Below the pieces are notes generated by a model that searched no databases, was not told the DNA's origin, and saw only the letters and a program-made list of their open reading frames with translations. 64,000 bases of DNA from Aspergillus flavus (taxonomy: Eukaryota; Ascomycota; Eurotiomycetes; Eurotiales; Aspergillaceae), in NCBI RefSeq assembly GCF_009017415.1, contig NC_092407.1:4278001-4342000 (forward strand), written 5' to 3'. A program made the translations under genes and the position numbers. Shown one piece after another: positions 23,675 to 35,921 of the stretch. Positions within the stretch are counted from its first letter, which is position 1. Each line of letters starts with the position of its first letter.

Positions 23675-25154
23675 CTACATGAAGCCCTCGACTGGCCGCG
23701 TAAGCCATTCATCGGGTATCAACTCGATAGACGTGACTCTCTTCTCGGGATCCCACGTCAAGATTTTCCGTATGAATCTTAGAAACTGGTCCTTCTCTTC
23801 CTTGGTGGAATGGTCGTGACAAATTCTTCCAGTGATGTTTTTGGGATAGGGGGCTCAGATATCCAATTGCCTAGTAGGCCATTAGATGAGGACTCCTGCT
23901 TAAATGGAACAGCGATAGATTAAGAGACGTACCTTTTGAATTGAAGTATGTCTGGAAAAGTGGACTCTTCTGTATGATCTCCAATGGAGGAGGACCGAGA
24001 TAACCGATGTATTGGGCCAATGCTAAGGGGAGGACATACTGGCCATGAACACGATACACTGGATCGACAAGGTTCTTACCTTCTAGCAGTTCCAGTGTCT
24101 ATTTGATGGATTTAGTGGAACCTGTGGTTGAGAAATATGCTTATGGAAACTCACCATAACACCAATCGACCAAATATCCACAGGGTACCCCCAAGGAAGC
24201 TGTAAAAGCACCTCCGGTGCGCGATACAGATCCGACATCCACCAATCCTGATTGATGCGTCCCTCTACGACACGCATTTGACCAAAGTCTGTAAGCCACG
24301 GGTGGCCCGATAGCTCTAACATCGTTGAGTTTTGTAGACAGTTGTAGCAGCGGCTCCAGTACCCGTGGTAATTGGAGTACTAGGATACTCAGTCTCCTGT
24401 TGCTCGACATCTTTGAGAATTGTGTCGTCTTCGATGTCCATCACAATGTTTGCCGACGAGATGTCTATTGAAATCAGTCTAAGCATTTCGAGCGTCCCGT
24501 GAGTACATTTAACATACCTGTATGTGCAACACTACAGGTTGCATGTAGCCAGTTTACCGCGAAGAATAAGCGGTGTATTATGGACTTTACGAGATGCTTA
24601 CGCAACTGGGCGTTGGGGAATGTTTCCTGCAATGTGCGGACGCTATTGCCCTGAGGTTTGAAGGCGATACAGTAGTGGCTCCCCTAGGGACCGTCGATCT
24701 CAAAGATATCCCTTGCAAGGCGCGTACAATCCAGTCCTGGGTGGTCTTTTTCGGCGAACTTCTCCAAGCGGTGGAGCATGTTAATCTCGTTCAGCACGGG
24801 AGAAGACTCATTCTCCTCAGTTTGAACGCAAACTTTCAATGAGGCATATTCTCTTGCTCTGCACGCGAGTCAGTAACAAAGGAACAATATTGGTGGGCTG
24901 ACGTGGACCAGAAACTTTTCATCCCAAACAAGCCAGACGGTGGAATACGCTCCATAGCCTAGTTTAGCAATTGTGCAATAACGATCCTTCAACATCTCGC
25001 CAGGCTGGACTGGGTAGTACTGCTTCTGATCGTAGAAAGGCAGAGTCTGTTCTTCAATTGCCTGGCGGTCGGCCATCCTGTGAGTCCATCGGTGTGGTAG
25101 CAGAGTTCTACAGCGAAAACACGGTCGCAGACTCGGTTTAACTAAAGCACGCAT
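23675..25154 (-). pseudogene. SRPK-type serine/threonine protein kinase, inactivated
   Basis: From 25154 the reading is a basic N-terminus, then GEMLKDRYCTIAKLGYGAYSTVW (glycine loop), an intron (24915-24859), ASLKVC (ATP lysine), an intron, VAHTDISSANIV (catalytic loop), LTDFGQMR, LYRAPEVLL and WSIGVM, two more introns, and the C-lobe end LRFIRKILTWDPEKR. The order and motifs fit the fungal SRPK-like group. Three lesions break it: an in-frame TAG at 24684-24686 (DGP-stop-GSHYCIAF), a frame shift near 24310-24330 between VYKTQR and MLELSGHPWLTDFG, and another near 23800-23815 between FVTTIPP and EEKDQFL. The domain is otherwise complete and the catalytic residues remain, so decay looks recent. 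Sequencing errors could mimic this. Confidence 0.75.
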
Positions 25155-26121
25155 GCTGTATAACGTGTGAAGAATCGTTCAAAGGATCGCATGGTTGCAG
25201 TTCACGCTGACCAGGAGAGAGCGTTGAGCCTGAATCTCTGATATGATCCAGAGTAGTTGTCAGGGACTCGGAGGCAGAATGATCATTCGAGTCATCAACA
25301 CTTCTACCAAAGTTAGCAGGACTCGTAAAACGGCGTCAAATGTACCCTTTGTCAACTTCTGGTTAACTGTTCCATTGTGATAATTACCGATAGAAAATTT
25401 ATGATATAAACATTCCATATTCGTGTTCTACCGAATATGGCGGAGTAGTGCGAATAGTCTACCTCCATTCTATCGTAAGTGTATAGCCGATTGGAACCTA
25501 TATATAGCGTACATTCTAATTGAAGCGGTATAATCCCATTGCAGTCAGACGTCATATCCAACTAGACCATCGGGGGTTTAGAGGTTACAATAACCTTTGT
25601 TAAACTGACTTATCATGGTACATAATATAGAATTGCATGTCTATCACAACCGAATACCTTCACCATTAATTCAATTCTTTCCCAATCAGACCTAATTTGA
25701 TAATAACCAGTCCACGATCTTCTGGTTTTCAAAGGCTCATGAGCGCCTTGACAGCTTAGATGGGTCCGTCTTGTGAGGATCAATCGTGTCTGATCCATGT
25801 CTGTCCGATGGTGAGGAAGAAGTATCTGCAGACGATCGGGACGGAGGCCACGAGTAGTACTGGTAAGGTAGTCAAGCCAATCAGGGTTAATGCACTCGGA
25901 AACTGTTGGTTTCGCTGAAGTAGTGCCAAATTAGTCACTACTTGAGTTACTCCATACTGTACATCCTACCGACTCCAAGAAAGAAAAAAGTACGAAGCAA
26001 ACGTACGCGTGCAACTCATGGCCATTTTTAAAATCGCCAACTCATGCTGGAATGCAAAACTACAGTACATCTCTCGGGAATATTCACAAGACGCGGGAGA
26101 TATGCCACTATTCACAGTCGT
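25155..26121. other. Intergenic region, no gene seen
   Basis: About 1 kb of AT-rich sequence between the kinase pseudogene and the GYF gene terminus. No conserved ORF. Confidence 0.55.
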
Positions 26122-29100
26122 TCACCGCTTGCCCTTCTTACGAGGAGCAACAACCTTGAACGCGGCATTGCTGCTATCCTCTTCACGATGGGCATTCGAT
26201 GAGCCCTTCTTGGCCACCTCACTCCATCCACTGCTACTCTTCTCCGCAAATGCGCTAGCTGCGACGGGGTCCACGATGCCCTTGTCGGCCAGGGTACGAC
26301 GACGGATGAACTCCTCGGCGAACCGGCGGCCGTCCAGCGTCTGCGAGTTAGCATACACCGAGTCCGAGATGATCTCCGCTTCGGCCGGCAGGAACAGAAG
26401 CTGCTGAACAAAATCGTCAACTAAAATAAACGTTAGTACTGTTTTTCAATAAAGTAAATCGTACGGTTTTAACGAAAGACTTACCATTGATGTTGCTGTT
26501 CAACCCCTTGCCCAGTGCCAGCTTGGCCCATTTGGTGAACTCCTCGACCGCACGGTTAGGGTTCGCCGGGGTCACGGTGTTCACAGTAACGGCACGCGGA
26601 GTGGAAATTGTAGCGGGCTTGGGCTTCACTGGAGAGGCCGCCAAGGGAGTCGTTGCGGTAGTCGAGCGCGGTCCGGAGGGGGCAGCAGGAGGAGCTTTGG
26701 CCTTACCGCCGGCACCAACTGTGGTCCAGGCACCCGTAGTCACGGGAGTGGTAGGAGCAGCAGGAGCAGGAGCCTTGCTAGCCAGATCGGCATACCGCTT
26801 TCCAGTAGAAGAAGGAGCTGGAGGACTAGGCGCTGCTGCAACGGCACTCTGAGCAGCCACGGCAGCAGCAGCGGCAGCGGCACGCTGCTTACGAGCCTCC
26901 TCCTCTTTCTGGATCTGCGCGAGGGTCTTCTTAGCGCCGCCGGTAGCAGCGGCTGGAGCCTTGCTGTTACCCCACACCGATCCGGTGGACGCGGGAGTAG
27001 ACGGGGATCCAGCACTGGCCCAGTTGGCAGTCGATGGGAGACCAGGAGTCTGGACTTGAGCCTGGCTAAGACGCTCTTGTTCTGCGAGAAGCTGAGCACG
27101 ACGAGCAGCGGCAGCCAGTTCTTCTCTCTGAGCAGCGCTACGAGCCTCAGCCTCTTGGATCTCCTTCAGAGAGGGTCCCTTGGGCATCTCATGCACCTCC
27201 TTGGCCCATGGGGCAATGGACGTGGCTGGGGCTTCCACAGGTGTCTGGGTCTGAGATCTCGAGTTTGCGGCGAGCGATTCCGCAACGTTCTGGCGGTTAC
27301 GTTGTGCAGCGGGAGCTGGGAGCGGCGATGCAGAAGGTGGGGGAGGGAACGGCTGGGGCATAGCTGGGTCACCCTTGGCGGTCCATGCTGCATCATTCGC
27401 AGCCTGGCTCTGCTGCTGTTCTTGCTCCTGCTGCTCCTGCTGCTGTCTCTGAGCGGATGCAGCCTTCTGAACCTGCTGGGAAAGAGTAAGGACCGGTTCT
27501 TCGTCAGCGACAGTAGGTTGGTCTGCTTCCACCGTGGGGGAACCGAGGTCAACATCCTGGACAGACTCGGCTTCAGGCGGGGGAGAAGGGCCAGTAGTGG
27601 GGTGAGTTGGAAGCCCCTCAGCAGTGCGCATGCCGAATTCATCTTCCTGTGCCCTCAAAGCATGAAACTGGCGGAGCCGTTCTTCACGGGCCTGTTGGTC
27701 GAACAAGCTGTCACCTTGAGTGCTGTCAAATTGTTCTTGTTCCTGTTGCAGCTGAGCCCGATCTTGGAGCATGGTAGCAACCTGCTGTTGATGGAACAAG
27801 TTGTCCGGCTGCCGAGTGGCAAAGGGCGCGGCGCTGCCAAATGCAAACGGGTCCGGTCGGTTGACGTTCAAACGCTCAAGAAGGGCAGGAAGCTGATCTT
27901 GGCTGCCGCCCAGGTCTGTTCCAAGCATCTGAGGACCAACATTGGGCAGGTTCTGCCTGATCGGACCGGCCGCGTCGAAGAAGCCAGCGAGAGGCTGCGG
28001 CTGCGGCTGCGACTGCTGCTGCTGCTGTTGTTGCTGCTGGATGGGTCCCTGAATAGGTGATGGTTGGAAACCAACAGGCGAGGCAATGCTACCGAAACTT
28101 GGCTGGCTGTGAAGGCTGTGAGCGCTCGAATGATGCTGGAGCTGATGGGGGTGGATCGTCGGGGGGAGCCCCTGGAATTGCATTTGCTTCATCATGGCCT
28201 GTTGCTGTGCGAGGTGTTCCTTCTGTCTGGCCATCAGGTACTGCTCCTCTTGCTTTCTCCGCTCCAAGGCATTCTGCTGCTCGGCGGTCAAAGTAGTACC
28301 AAAGCTAGGAAAACTGCCAGGGAAGGGAGGTTGAGCAGCACCTGCCGTGGTTCCTGTCCAATGACCAGGGTTCGGATCTGGTCCATGAGGGATGCCGATC
28401 TGAGGAACCAAGAAGGGCTCGCGCGAGTTGCCAATGCGCCGCACCAACTGAGCCAGCGGCTCAAATTCTGGGTCCTCGAGCTTCTTGATCTGCAGGTCAG
28501 GGCTGAAGAAGCCTGCCTTGAACCAATCGTGCATCTCAAGACCCGTCCAAGGGCCTTGGATGTTCCCTTGCGGATCGCGATAAATCCAGCGCATACGATC
28601 GGGCATCACCATAGTACGCTGTTGGGCAGGAGGAACAGAGCCAGCATTGCTTCCAGGTTGTCCAGGAGTCTGACTGGGTGGAGGTGCGTCAGGAGCCATG
28701 GAAGTGGGGATGGAGCCAACGGCAGAAACGGGAGTTTGGGACGTAGACGTAGTTGTTGGTTGGTTGGCTTGACCAGACTTGTCTGCCTGCTGGAGATCTT
28801 CTCCATGGGTTAGTAAATCATGTGGCACTGTTGGCCTCTCGGGGATCATACCTGGTTGCCGGGATCCATCGTCCAGGCTGCCAAGCTCAGCCCGTGCTTG
28901 ATCACCTTGCATCTGCTCCTGCATCGCAGCAGGGAAGAGAGACCCTAGCTTGCTAGAGCGGCCGATGCTGCCAGTGCCACTGATGCCAGGGCTGAAGAGA
29001 CCGCCTCCTCCCAAGGTTGATAGACTAGGGGACTGAAGATCACCCATCGTGCCAAAGATAGGATCGCCAAAGCCGCCGCCGCCAAAAGCAGATCGTTCTC

Positions 29101-31097
29101 TGGTTGGAGTACCAATGGCACCGCTTGCAGGCCATCCGGCCGCCCCTCCAATGGAGGGAAGGCCACCCAAACCACCCAAGCTCGAGAAGCTGCGGTTTCC
29201 GGCAACGCTGGAAGTCGCGCTCCGATCGATCGAAGGCAAATCCATGCCCGAGCCGACTCGTCTGATCGAGCCAAACGCGGTAGTATCACGCAGTCCAGTG
29301 AGGCCCGGATGGTGCGAGGTTTGGATATCAGAGCCGTCAGTCTCCACATCATCGACGTCTCCTCTATCACCATGGGGGCTTTGATACGGGTTCGTGTTGG
29401 TCGGGCTGGTTGGCTCATGACCCTGGAGTAAACTCGGGGTGGGGTTACGCGAGTTCTCGTGGCTCTGGATCAGCTCTCGAAAGCCGGGGATACTAGACGT
29501 CATTCCAAACGCGGCGAATCCGGTCGGGTCGGCACTCTGGGATGGAAGTTCCTGAGACCCCCCAAGCGCAGCACTCCCGCTCCGAGGTTCCTCCTGGAAA
29601 GGGTTCGTCTCACTCCGTCCCGTGCGGGTCTTGAGAGTTTCCCCCCAAGGCGACTGCGAGCGCTGCTCACCCTCTCCTGCCAAGCGTTCGAGGTTGCTCA
29701 GGGACGACTTCTCCTTCACCGAAGCTGAAATATCCTCCGAGCTATCCTTCGAAAAGAGGCCCTTCAGGCGACTTTCCCCGCGAAGACTGCCAAAGCCTGG
29801 TTTTTTCTCCGTGGGGTTCGTGCCGAGAGAGAACGCTCCAAAGGCACCCATTGGCGAAAAGCTGGCAGTCTGCGAAGCCGAGCCCCAGGGCGAACTTGTT
29901 GTCCCCGGCGCTGCACTCAAAGGATTAGTCGAACTGCGTTTCAGGGAATTAAACGGAGAGGCGGCCTCCGAGGTAACGTCCCGACCCGATTCTTTCTCTT
30001 TCTCCTCCCACCGGGCGGTGGACGACGTATCTCGAAAATCGGTCTTGCGACGGAGGAGAGACGGGGGTGGGGTAGAAGTATTCGGCTCGTCACGGAAGAA
30101 TCGAGAACCGCCCGTTGTAGGAGACATAGGGTTGCCGGCCGAATCGCCGGTCTCCCGACGCCTGGGCCCAGGTCGATTCGAGCTCGGGGACGAGGTGTTG
30201 TAGTTGTTAATATGACCCTGAGAAATCGACCCCTTGCGTCCTCCCGGAGTAGCGCCCGTGTTATCCTTGGGTACATTCGTGGGTGGTGGCTTCAGTGGGG
30301 AGTTCACTGAGAGGGAAAACAACTACGCCCGTTCAGCACAGCTCTTCCCAAACAAGGCACTAGGGCCATTCGCAAACAGGGAAGGTAACAAAGACACGAA
30401 CCTCTTTCTCGTCATCAGTCATGTCCACTAGGCTCAACGGTTCCATCTGTCCTCCGTGATCCCAGCACACCCCAGGCCCAGAGGGATTATCTTTCGAATC
30501 CTCCCGCCTGCCCCAGGCGCCGTTGGCAGCGGATGTCTCTACCTGCGGATTCCAGTCGGCGGCGAGATATTCTGCGAGATTCTTACCCAAAATACCCGTG
30601 TCCCGTTGAGCCTTATAAAGTTCTAACAGCTGATCTTTGGAATACCGAGTGTCATTGGTTGCCCCGTTGCGGAGTGCGCTAGACTGGTAATTCGAGAGCA
30701 TATGTGGGGGAGTGTAGGTACCGGCCGTAGGAGTCGTGGCGGATGCGGGCTGGCTAGTATCCCGGCTGTGGGAAGGGTTAGTCGCGACTGACGGACGGCG
30801 GAAGGTTTGTGTTGCTCCATTCATGCGGTTTCGAGCCCTGGGATTCGCGTTAGGCGTGGTCGAATTTCAATCACGATCCAACGAGGGAGGGAAGGCGATC
30901 ACGCCGCTAAGAGGAACGAGAGAATGCAGCGTGGCAACTCTACCTCACGGGGAAGGGATAGAAGTCACAAAAAGAGCGGGACAACAAGGGCATTTTTTTT
31001 CATACCATTCTCCACTAGCAGTTCCATCACCTCTTCGAGAGGCATCAGTGTTGCCAGCAGCGGCCGAAGCAAAACTAGAAGGGAGTGGCGTAGGCAT
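26122..31097 (-). CDS. Large GYF-domain protein (Smy2/GIGYF-like)
   Basis: Exons are 31097-31006, 30837-30402, 30322-26485 and 26420-26122, giving 1554 residues. The start MPTPLPSSFASAAAG is used because it splices to an open frame carrying RNRMNGATQTFRRPS; an internal ATG at 30824 is an alternative. The GYF domain lies near 753-808: MRWIYRDPQGNIQGPWTGLEM, DWFKAGFFSPDLQIKK. It binds proline-rich peptides. Elsewhere the chain is disordered, with FG-, Ser- and Pro-rich parts, a poly-Gln run near 940, Gln/Glu-rich coiled coil (about 1090-1290), and a conserved C-terminus (FTKWAKLALGKGLN; VDDFVQQLLFLPAEAEIISDSVY) split by intron 3. Relatives work in translational repression, mRNA decay and vesicle traffic. 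The opposite strand carries long chance ORFs. Confidence 0.88.
28006..28045 (-). repeat. CAG/CTG-type repeat coding poly-glutamine
   Basis: A run of CTG/TTG triplets on the + strand encodes nine successive glutamines followed by alternating Gln and Pro in the GYF protein. Length may vary between strains. Confidence 0.8.
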
Positions 31098-33538
31098 TAT
31101 GAGATGGATAGCTGGGCGATGGAGAAAGAATTCCGAACCCAAAGCAAGAGAAGTATCCAAGTCGAGTGTTGTTGTTCTTTCGGTGGTGGATGAACGTGCG
31201 AAGGAAGGAAGTGATGCGAACGTTTGAGGTGGAACGACGCAAGAGGACGATAGAGCTAGTAGTTGGGGGGAAAGATCAGCTATGGGCTTTTAGAGCGAGA
31301 GGGAAAAAGAGCATCCGTGAATGACGGGTGGCACGCAAACGCACCGTTGAATTTTGGTTCGACTTTCGAGCAGTTTGCTTTTTTCTCGTAGCAAAGGGAA
31401 GAGAAATTGAGGACAGGCCAACAGCAAGAACGCTAGACAGATCCAAGTCAAGATCAGAAGATCGAGTTTCGACGAGTTCCTGAAAAATGAAAGAGGCTTG
31501 CGGCGAATTAGCAAGGGGTCGTGGAATTACCACAGGGAACCGCTGTCGCCCGATTCAGTCTAGTCGGGTACGTTCAGGTATCCTAACAGCTGTCCATGAC
31601 TTGCTTGGCTATCTTTCCGTTGCCAGCCACTTTTTCTGTACATACTGTACCCCAAAGTTACCGCATCATTACCAGAACTGCCCATATACAGTACCCGCAC
31701 ACACAAAAAAAAAACCCACACAATCCACCGCGATCCTCTATATTTCATTTCTTGGGAGTTGCCAACTCTGATCCAGAGAAACAAACAATTGAGAACGAGA
31801 AGGAAAAGCTTTTGAAATTCTCCTCTGGTATAGTATCCATTCAAGGTCAAGTATCTGTCCCCGTTCGTCGCATTTCCAACCCCTCCTCCATGATTTGGTA
31901 TCAACCCAGTCAAATCTTTTTTCTCTCTGGGGTGAGGGGTGCGTGGTCGTAGCACCCCAGACAAACCTATGTCGACTACTACCACGCGGATGTCATCAAT
32001 GGCCGCAAACGCTTCGGTTGCCCTTCAATTCGGCGTGTCATTTCAACTTTCACCCACCACCGGTATTTTTAGAAATGAAAATGAATATTAAAAGAAAAAA
32101 TACAACAACAAAATGATCAATCAATCAAGACATCAAATACAGTAACTAACTAATAATGTTTGTCCAATGACAAATCCTCCAGACCAAATTACAATCCCAT
32201 TGCTACACACAGTACACACTCTCCCTTCGCAGCTGCACTCTGTAAGGTCAATCTTTGTGGTGGGTGAACGGGAAGTGACGTTATCGACTTTTCCATTCCC
32301 ACATACCGTTGCGTCTTGTTTGGTTCCCCCAACCTCCGCAGATCAGCCTCCCTGGATAACATCCGTCGCGTTTTCATCCATCTTTTTTTTTCCAATCTTA
32401 TTATTCATTTTTTATGCCGTCCTTGTGCTACTCCACTTCAAGTGTCTCTCCTGGCAGAAGACCGTTCTAGACAGGGGTTTTAATTGCATTGGGCTGTTTT
32501 CGTGGCTAATGGTGGCTAATTAGCATGCCGGGTTGCATGTGACTTGATATTGGATCTTGGGATGTGGTTGGTATGGAGGATTGGAGATCTTTTGCTGTAT
32601 TCTTAATTCTTAGTTAGGGCGGAGGAAGAAGTAAAGGGACCAATAAAGCGTATCGAATAAGTATAATATCTCCCATATATACTGAATTAGAGACAGTGGA
32701 AACTTGATGTTCGCTGCTGTAGAATTACTATCACACAAAGTACTCGCGAACAGGACAGGGGAGAGTCCCAGCAGAGGATAGATACTAATTATATGTGTCC
32801 TTTGTCGCCGCGCAGAACGAGGGCTTTGCATGGTCCCTGGAAACAAAGACTTCGTTTGTCATAAGGGGGTTGATCTAGTCTTGCAATCAATGTGGTTTGT
32901 TCTGAGTCAAAAAGGTGATATAACCTTATATTCACTGGATAGTAATATACAAAGAATAGACATGGAATACCTGGAGCTCAGCCAGCCCCTCCATGATTGA
33001 CAGATTGACAGGCTTTGTTTAGTTTGTAGATGAGATCTTCTGTGAACCTCGGACATGATATATTGATTATAGTAAAGTGCCAATTTCATATATTAGGCCA
33101 TGTACATTCATCTAGCTTTCTTTGTCTATCCAAGTGTACTTGGAAAGAAGCTACATGATCGATGTACTGCTACTGAATGTTCAACCTCGGTCCAATGCCG
33201 CCAAGCCGTGGTTACCTGAAGAAGAACCCAACAGAAACACGGCTTCATTCAGATCGAGGATCTATTTGACCGGAACTAAATTCAGGCTTATATAGAACTA
33301 TCTACTTATACAATCCTTTCTCGTCTTGATCGTGCACAATCTGATCAGACTAGATATTGTAATCGGACAACCGGCAGTCATCGGTTATCGATAACCCAAA
33401 CCCCAAGCTTATATAAATATATTCCCCGCACCGCCGCTGCGTAAGACCCCTACGAACAACAAATTTAAGGACATCCATTACATCCTTTACGAATCCACCG
33501 TGTAGAAAACAATAAACAAAAGCAAACCCACATTCATA
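31098..33538. other. Divergent intergenic region of the GYF and MDR genes, no gene seen
   Basis: About 2.4 kb. Short ORFs on both strands are not conserved-looking. CT- and AT-rich stretches near 31680-32430 fit promoter and leader sequence. Two CCTCGG motifs lie in the right part. Confidence 0.5.
33047..33190 (+). promoter_or_regulatory. Two CCTCGG motifs upstream of the SKL-tailed oxidoreductase
   Basis: CCTCGG occurs at 33047-33052 and 33185-33190, 490 and 350 bp before the ATG, in the orientation of the gene. This is the FarA/FarB core in Aspergillus. The motif is short, so function is inferred. Confidence 0.35.
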
Positions 33539-34692
33539 ATGTCAAAAGCAATCTTTCTCTCCCAGATTGAGGGCAAACCGGGGCAGGTTTACTATCCCCT
33601 CTCCGTTCAGAACCTACCCCAGCCGACACCGGAAGGTCGCGAATTGCTGGTGAAAATGACCGCGGCGTCGCTGAACCATCGTGATGTCTTCCTGCGTCAA
33701 CACCTTTATCCCGGTATCACATTCAACGTTCCTATGGGGGCAGATGGTGTGGGTGTGGTCGTCGGTGCTGGTCCCGCAGTGTCGAACCCTGAGCGTTGGC
33801 AGGGCAAGCGGGTGATATTGAACCCGGGAACGGGCTGGAAGGATTCGCCTGATGGACCGGAAGATCCCAAGGGGTACCGGATCATGGGCGGTACCAAGCT
33901 CTACAATAAGGGAACGATGCAAGAGTACCTCACCATCGACGAGTCTGAGGTAGAAGAAGCCCCCGAGCATTTATCCGATGCGGAGGCCGCTGCTCTTCCC
34001 TTGACGGGATTGACAGCATGGAGAGCCTTGGTGGTCAAGGCTGGCGAAAGAAATTCGGGCAAGGGTGCTGCGGTTTTGCTTACTGGTATTGGAGGGGGTG
34101 TTGCGTTGATGGCACTTCGGTTCGCCGTGGCCAAGGGCGCGGATGTCTACGTGACAAGCTCCAGCCAGGAGAAGATTCAAAAGGCAATTGAATTGGGTGC
34201 CAAGGGCGGAGTCAACTACAAGGAAGAAGCCTGGGAGAAGAAGCTTCTTACGATGCTCCCCCCGGGAAAGAAGGCCTTCGATGCTATTATTGACGGCGCC
34301 GGTGGCGATTCAGTCGAGAAAGCGGTCAAATTGCTCAAGGTGAGCCTCTTGAAATCAATGCACCATATCTATTTGCACGTCACTGACAATGCCAGGCTGG
34401 TGGTGTGCTCTCCGTTTATGGAATGACTGTCTCTCCCAAGATGCCTTTCTTGATGCAAGCTGTCTTGAAGAACATTGACGTCCGTGGCTCGACTATGGGT
34501 TCCCGCAAGGAATTCGAGGAGATGGTTGAATTTGTCAAAGCAAACAAGATCCACCCGGTGATCTCTCGCGTCCTGCAGACTGAGCTGGGCGATATTGCCG
34601 GGCTGGACGGGCTGTTCCAGGACATGAAGGAGGGCAAGCAGTTCGGGAAGTTGGTCGTCGAATTTGGGAAGGCTTCGGAAAGTAAACTGTAA
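33539..34692 (+). CDS. MDR-family oxidoreductase (YogA-like, zinc-independent) with peroxisomal signal
   Basis: Exons are 33539-34339 and 34396-34692, with a 56-nt intron, giving 365 residues. The N-terminal GroES-like part has LLVKMTAASLNHRDVFLRQ and PMGADGVGVVV; the Rossmann part has AAVLLTGIGGGVALMALRFA and ADVYVTSSSQEKI (about 180-210). The catalytic-zinc Cys/His set and the four-Cys structural lobe of true alcohol dehydrogenases are not seen, so a quinone- or enone-reductase type activity with NADP(H) is more likely. The protein ends in ESKL, a canonical PTS1, so peroxisomal import is expected. Together with the CCTCGG motifs this suggests a role in fatty-acid growth; the substrate is unknown. 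Confidence 0.85.
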
Positions 34693-35108
34693 GGGCCTAA
34701 CTTGGTAATTGAATCATTAGCGAATTTCATCATATGAAGTGATGTATGTGTATATGTCCCGGTCGGGATGGAATGGCCTCACTGTGATAGCCGATGAACT
34801 TGGCACATAGCAGCCATAAGGGCCTAGAACGAGTGATGGAATAGATATCATTTATATTCAGGAGTACTCTTACCTTTGATATGATCTATTTCACCGGGTC
34901 GCGCTTTCCTTGCTAGGAATTCATCCCGTCTCGCTATATAGACCTAGCTGTAGGACCTGGCGCAGTAAGACCTCTTCAAAGAGCATCCAGTATAGCGCTA
35001 TCATTATATAGCCTGTGGCACATATATCTTCGTATCTTAAGGAAGTGTCACTCCATTCATTAGTCTCTTGTTATTATATCCACGAAGCTTCGGTGTCGAG
35101 ACCCGGAG
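34693..35108. other. Intergenic region, no gene seen
   Basis: 3' region of the MDR gene and upstream region of the next gene; several ATATA-like stretches, nothing else. Confidence 0.5.
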
Positions 35109-35921
35109 ATGAGTGTCAATATCGTGCAGTTATATGGACCCGGTCTATCCTTTTATCTAGCTCACGGAAAACCTTCAGCACGAATGAATGCGCCCGTGGG
35201 TTCGTCCGGCATGTCACTTAGGGATGTCGCTGTTTCCTCTGTGATGAGATCCAAGAGGTCAATCGGCACCCTGGATGAAAGCAACACAGACATACTAACC
35301 TCGAACGTCTGCCAGAAATACTCAGCGACTCTGAAGGCACTGCACGCCAGCAACGAGTTACTCGAAGGCAAAGCAAGAAAGCTAAGCAACAATACTGTTC
35401 TGCTTGAGCTTGATGTTATGAGAGTCCAACGCCACATCAAAGCCTTTCACGGGGAGCTTCTGATGACATGGCAAGCCGATATCCTTACGCGTCTCATCGA
35501 GGTTGTGTACGAATGGAGTGGGTGGAGGATGCCGGGAGGTATCACCTCCAGTTCGCATGCGGGCATGGATGAGGCGAAAGTTACTCTGATGTATAGGACT
35601 GCGGCGCGGAAGATCAAAAAGGAGACGTTGAGGAGGAGGTTCAACCTTTCAGTGCAATACTATCTTGCTCTGCAAAGGTATGACGAGGTGAGCTATCTAT
35701 TCATTGAAAGTTTTGCTGGTCTTTGGTCTTCTCTTCGTCTTACCTCATTGTAGGTTGTCTGTTTTCGAAGCACGAATCCGTTTCGCTCAGAGCGCACGTT
35801 CGCTCGATGGTTGATGTCGCAAAAGGAGAATCACGCTCGAACCGGTCTGTTCAATTTCTGGGCAAGATTGTTTCCCTTATGCTACGGTCGGACTGTAGAC
35901 GAAACAACTGAGATGTTCTAA
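35109..35921 (+). CDS. Hypothetical protein, family not recognised
   Basis: Exons are 35109-35687 and 35754-35921, joined by a good 66-nt GT-AG intron, giving 248 residues. The second exon stays open and looks coding (ERTFARWLMSQKENHARTGLF, then LCYGRTVDET). The middle is helical and charged (KALHASNELLEGKARKLSNN, TLRRRFNLSVQYYLAL). There is no signal peptide or membrane segment. The start is the first ATG of the frame; later ones (MNAPVG, MSLRDV) are possible. I recognise no domain and give no function. Confidence 0.5.

Noticed and set aside
27056..28060. 334-codon open frame on the plus strand
   Set aside because: Antisense to the low-complexity Gln-rich part of the GYF gene; leucine-rich composition is the mirror of CAG codons.
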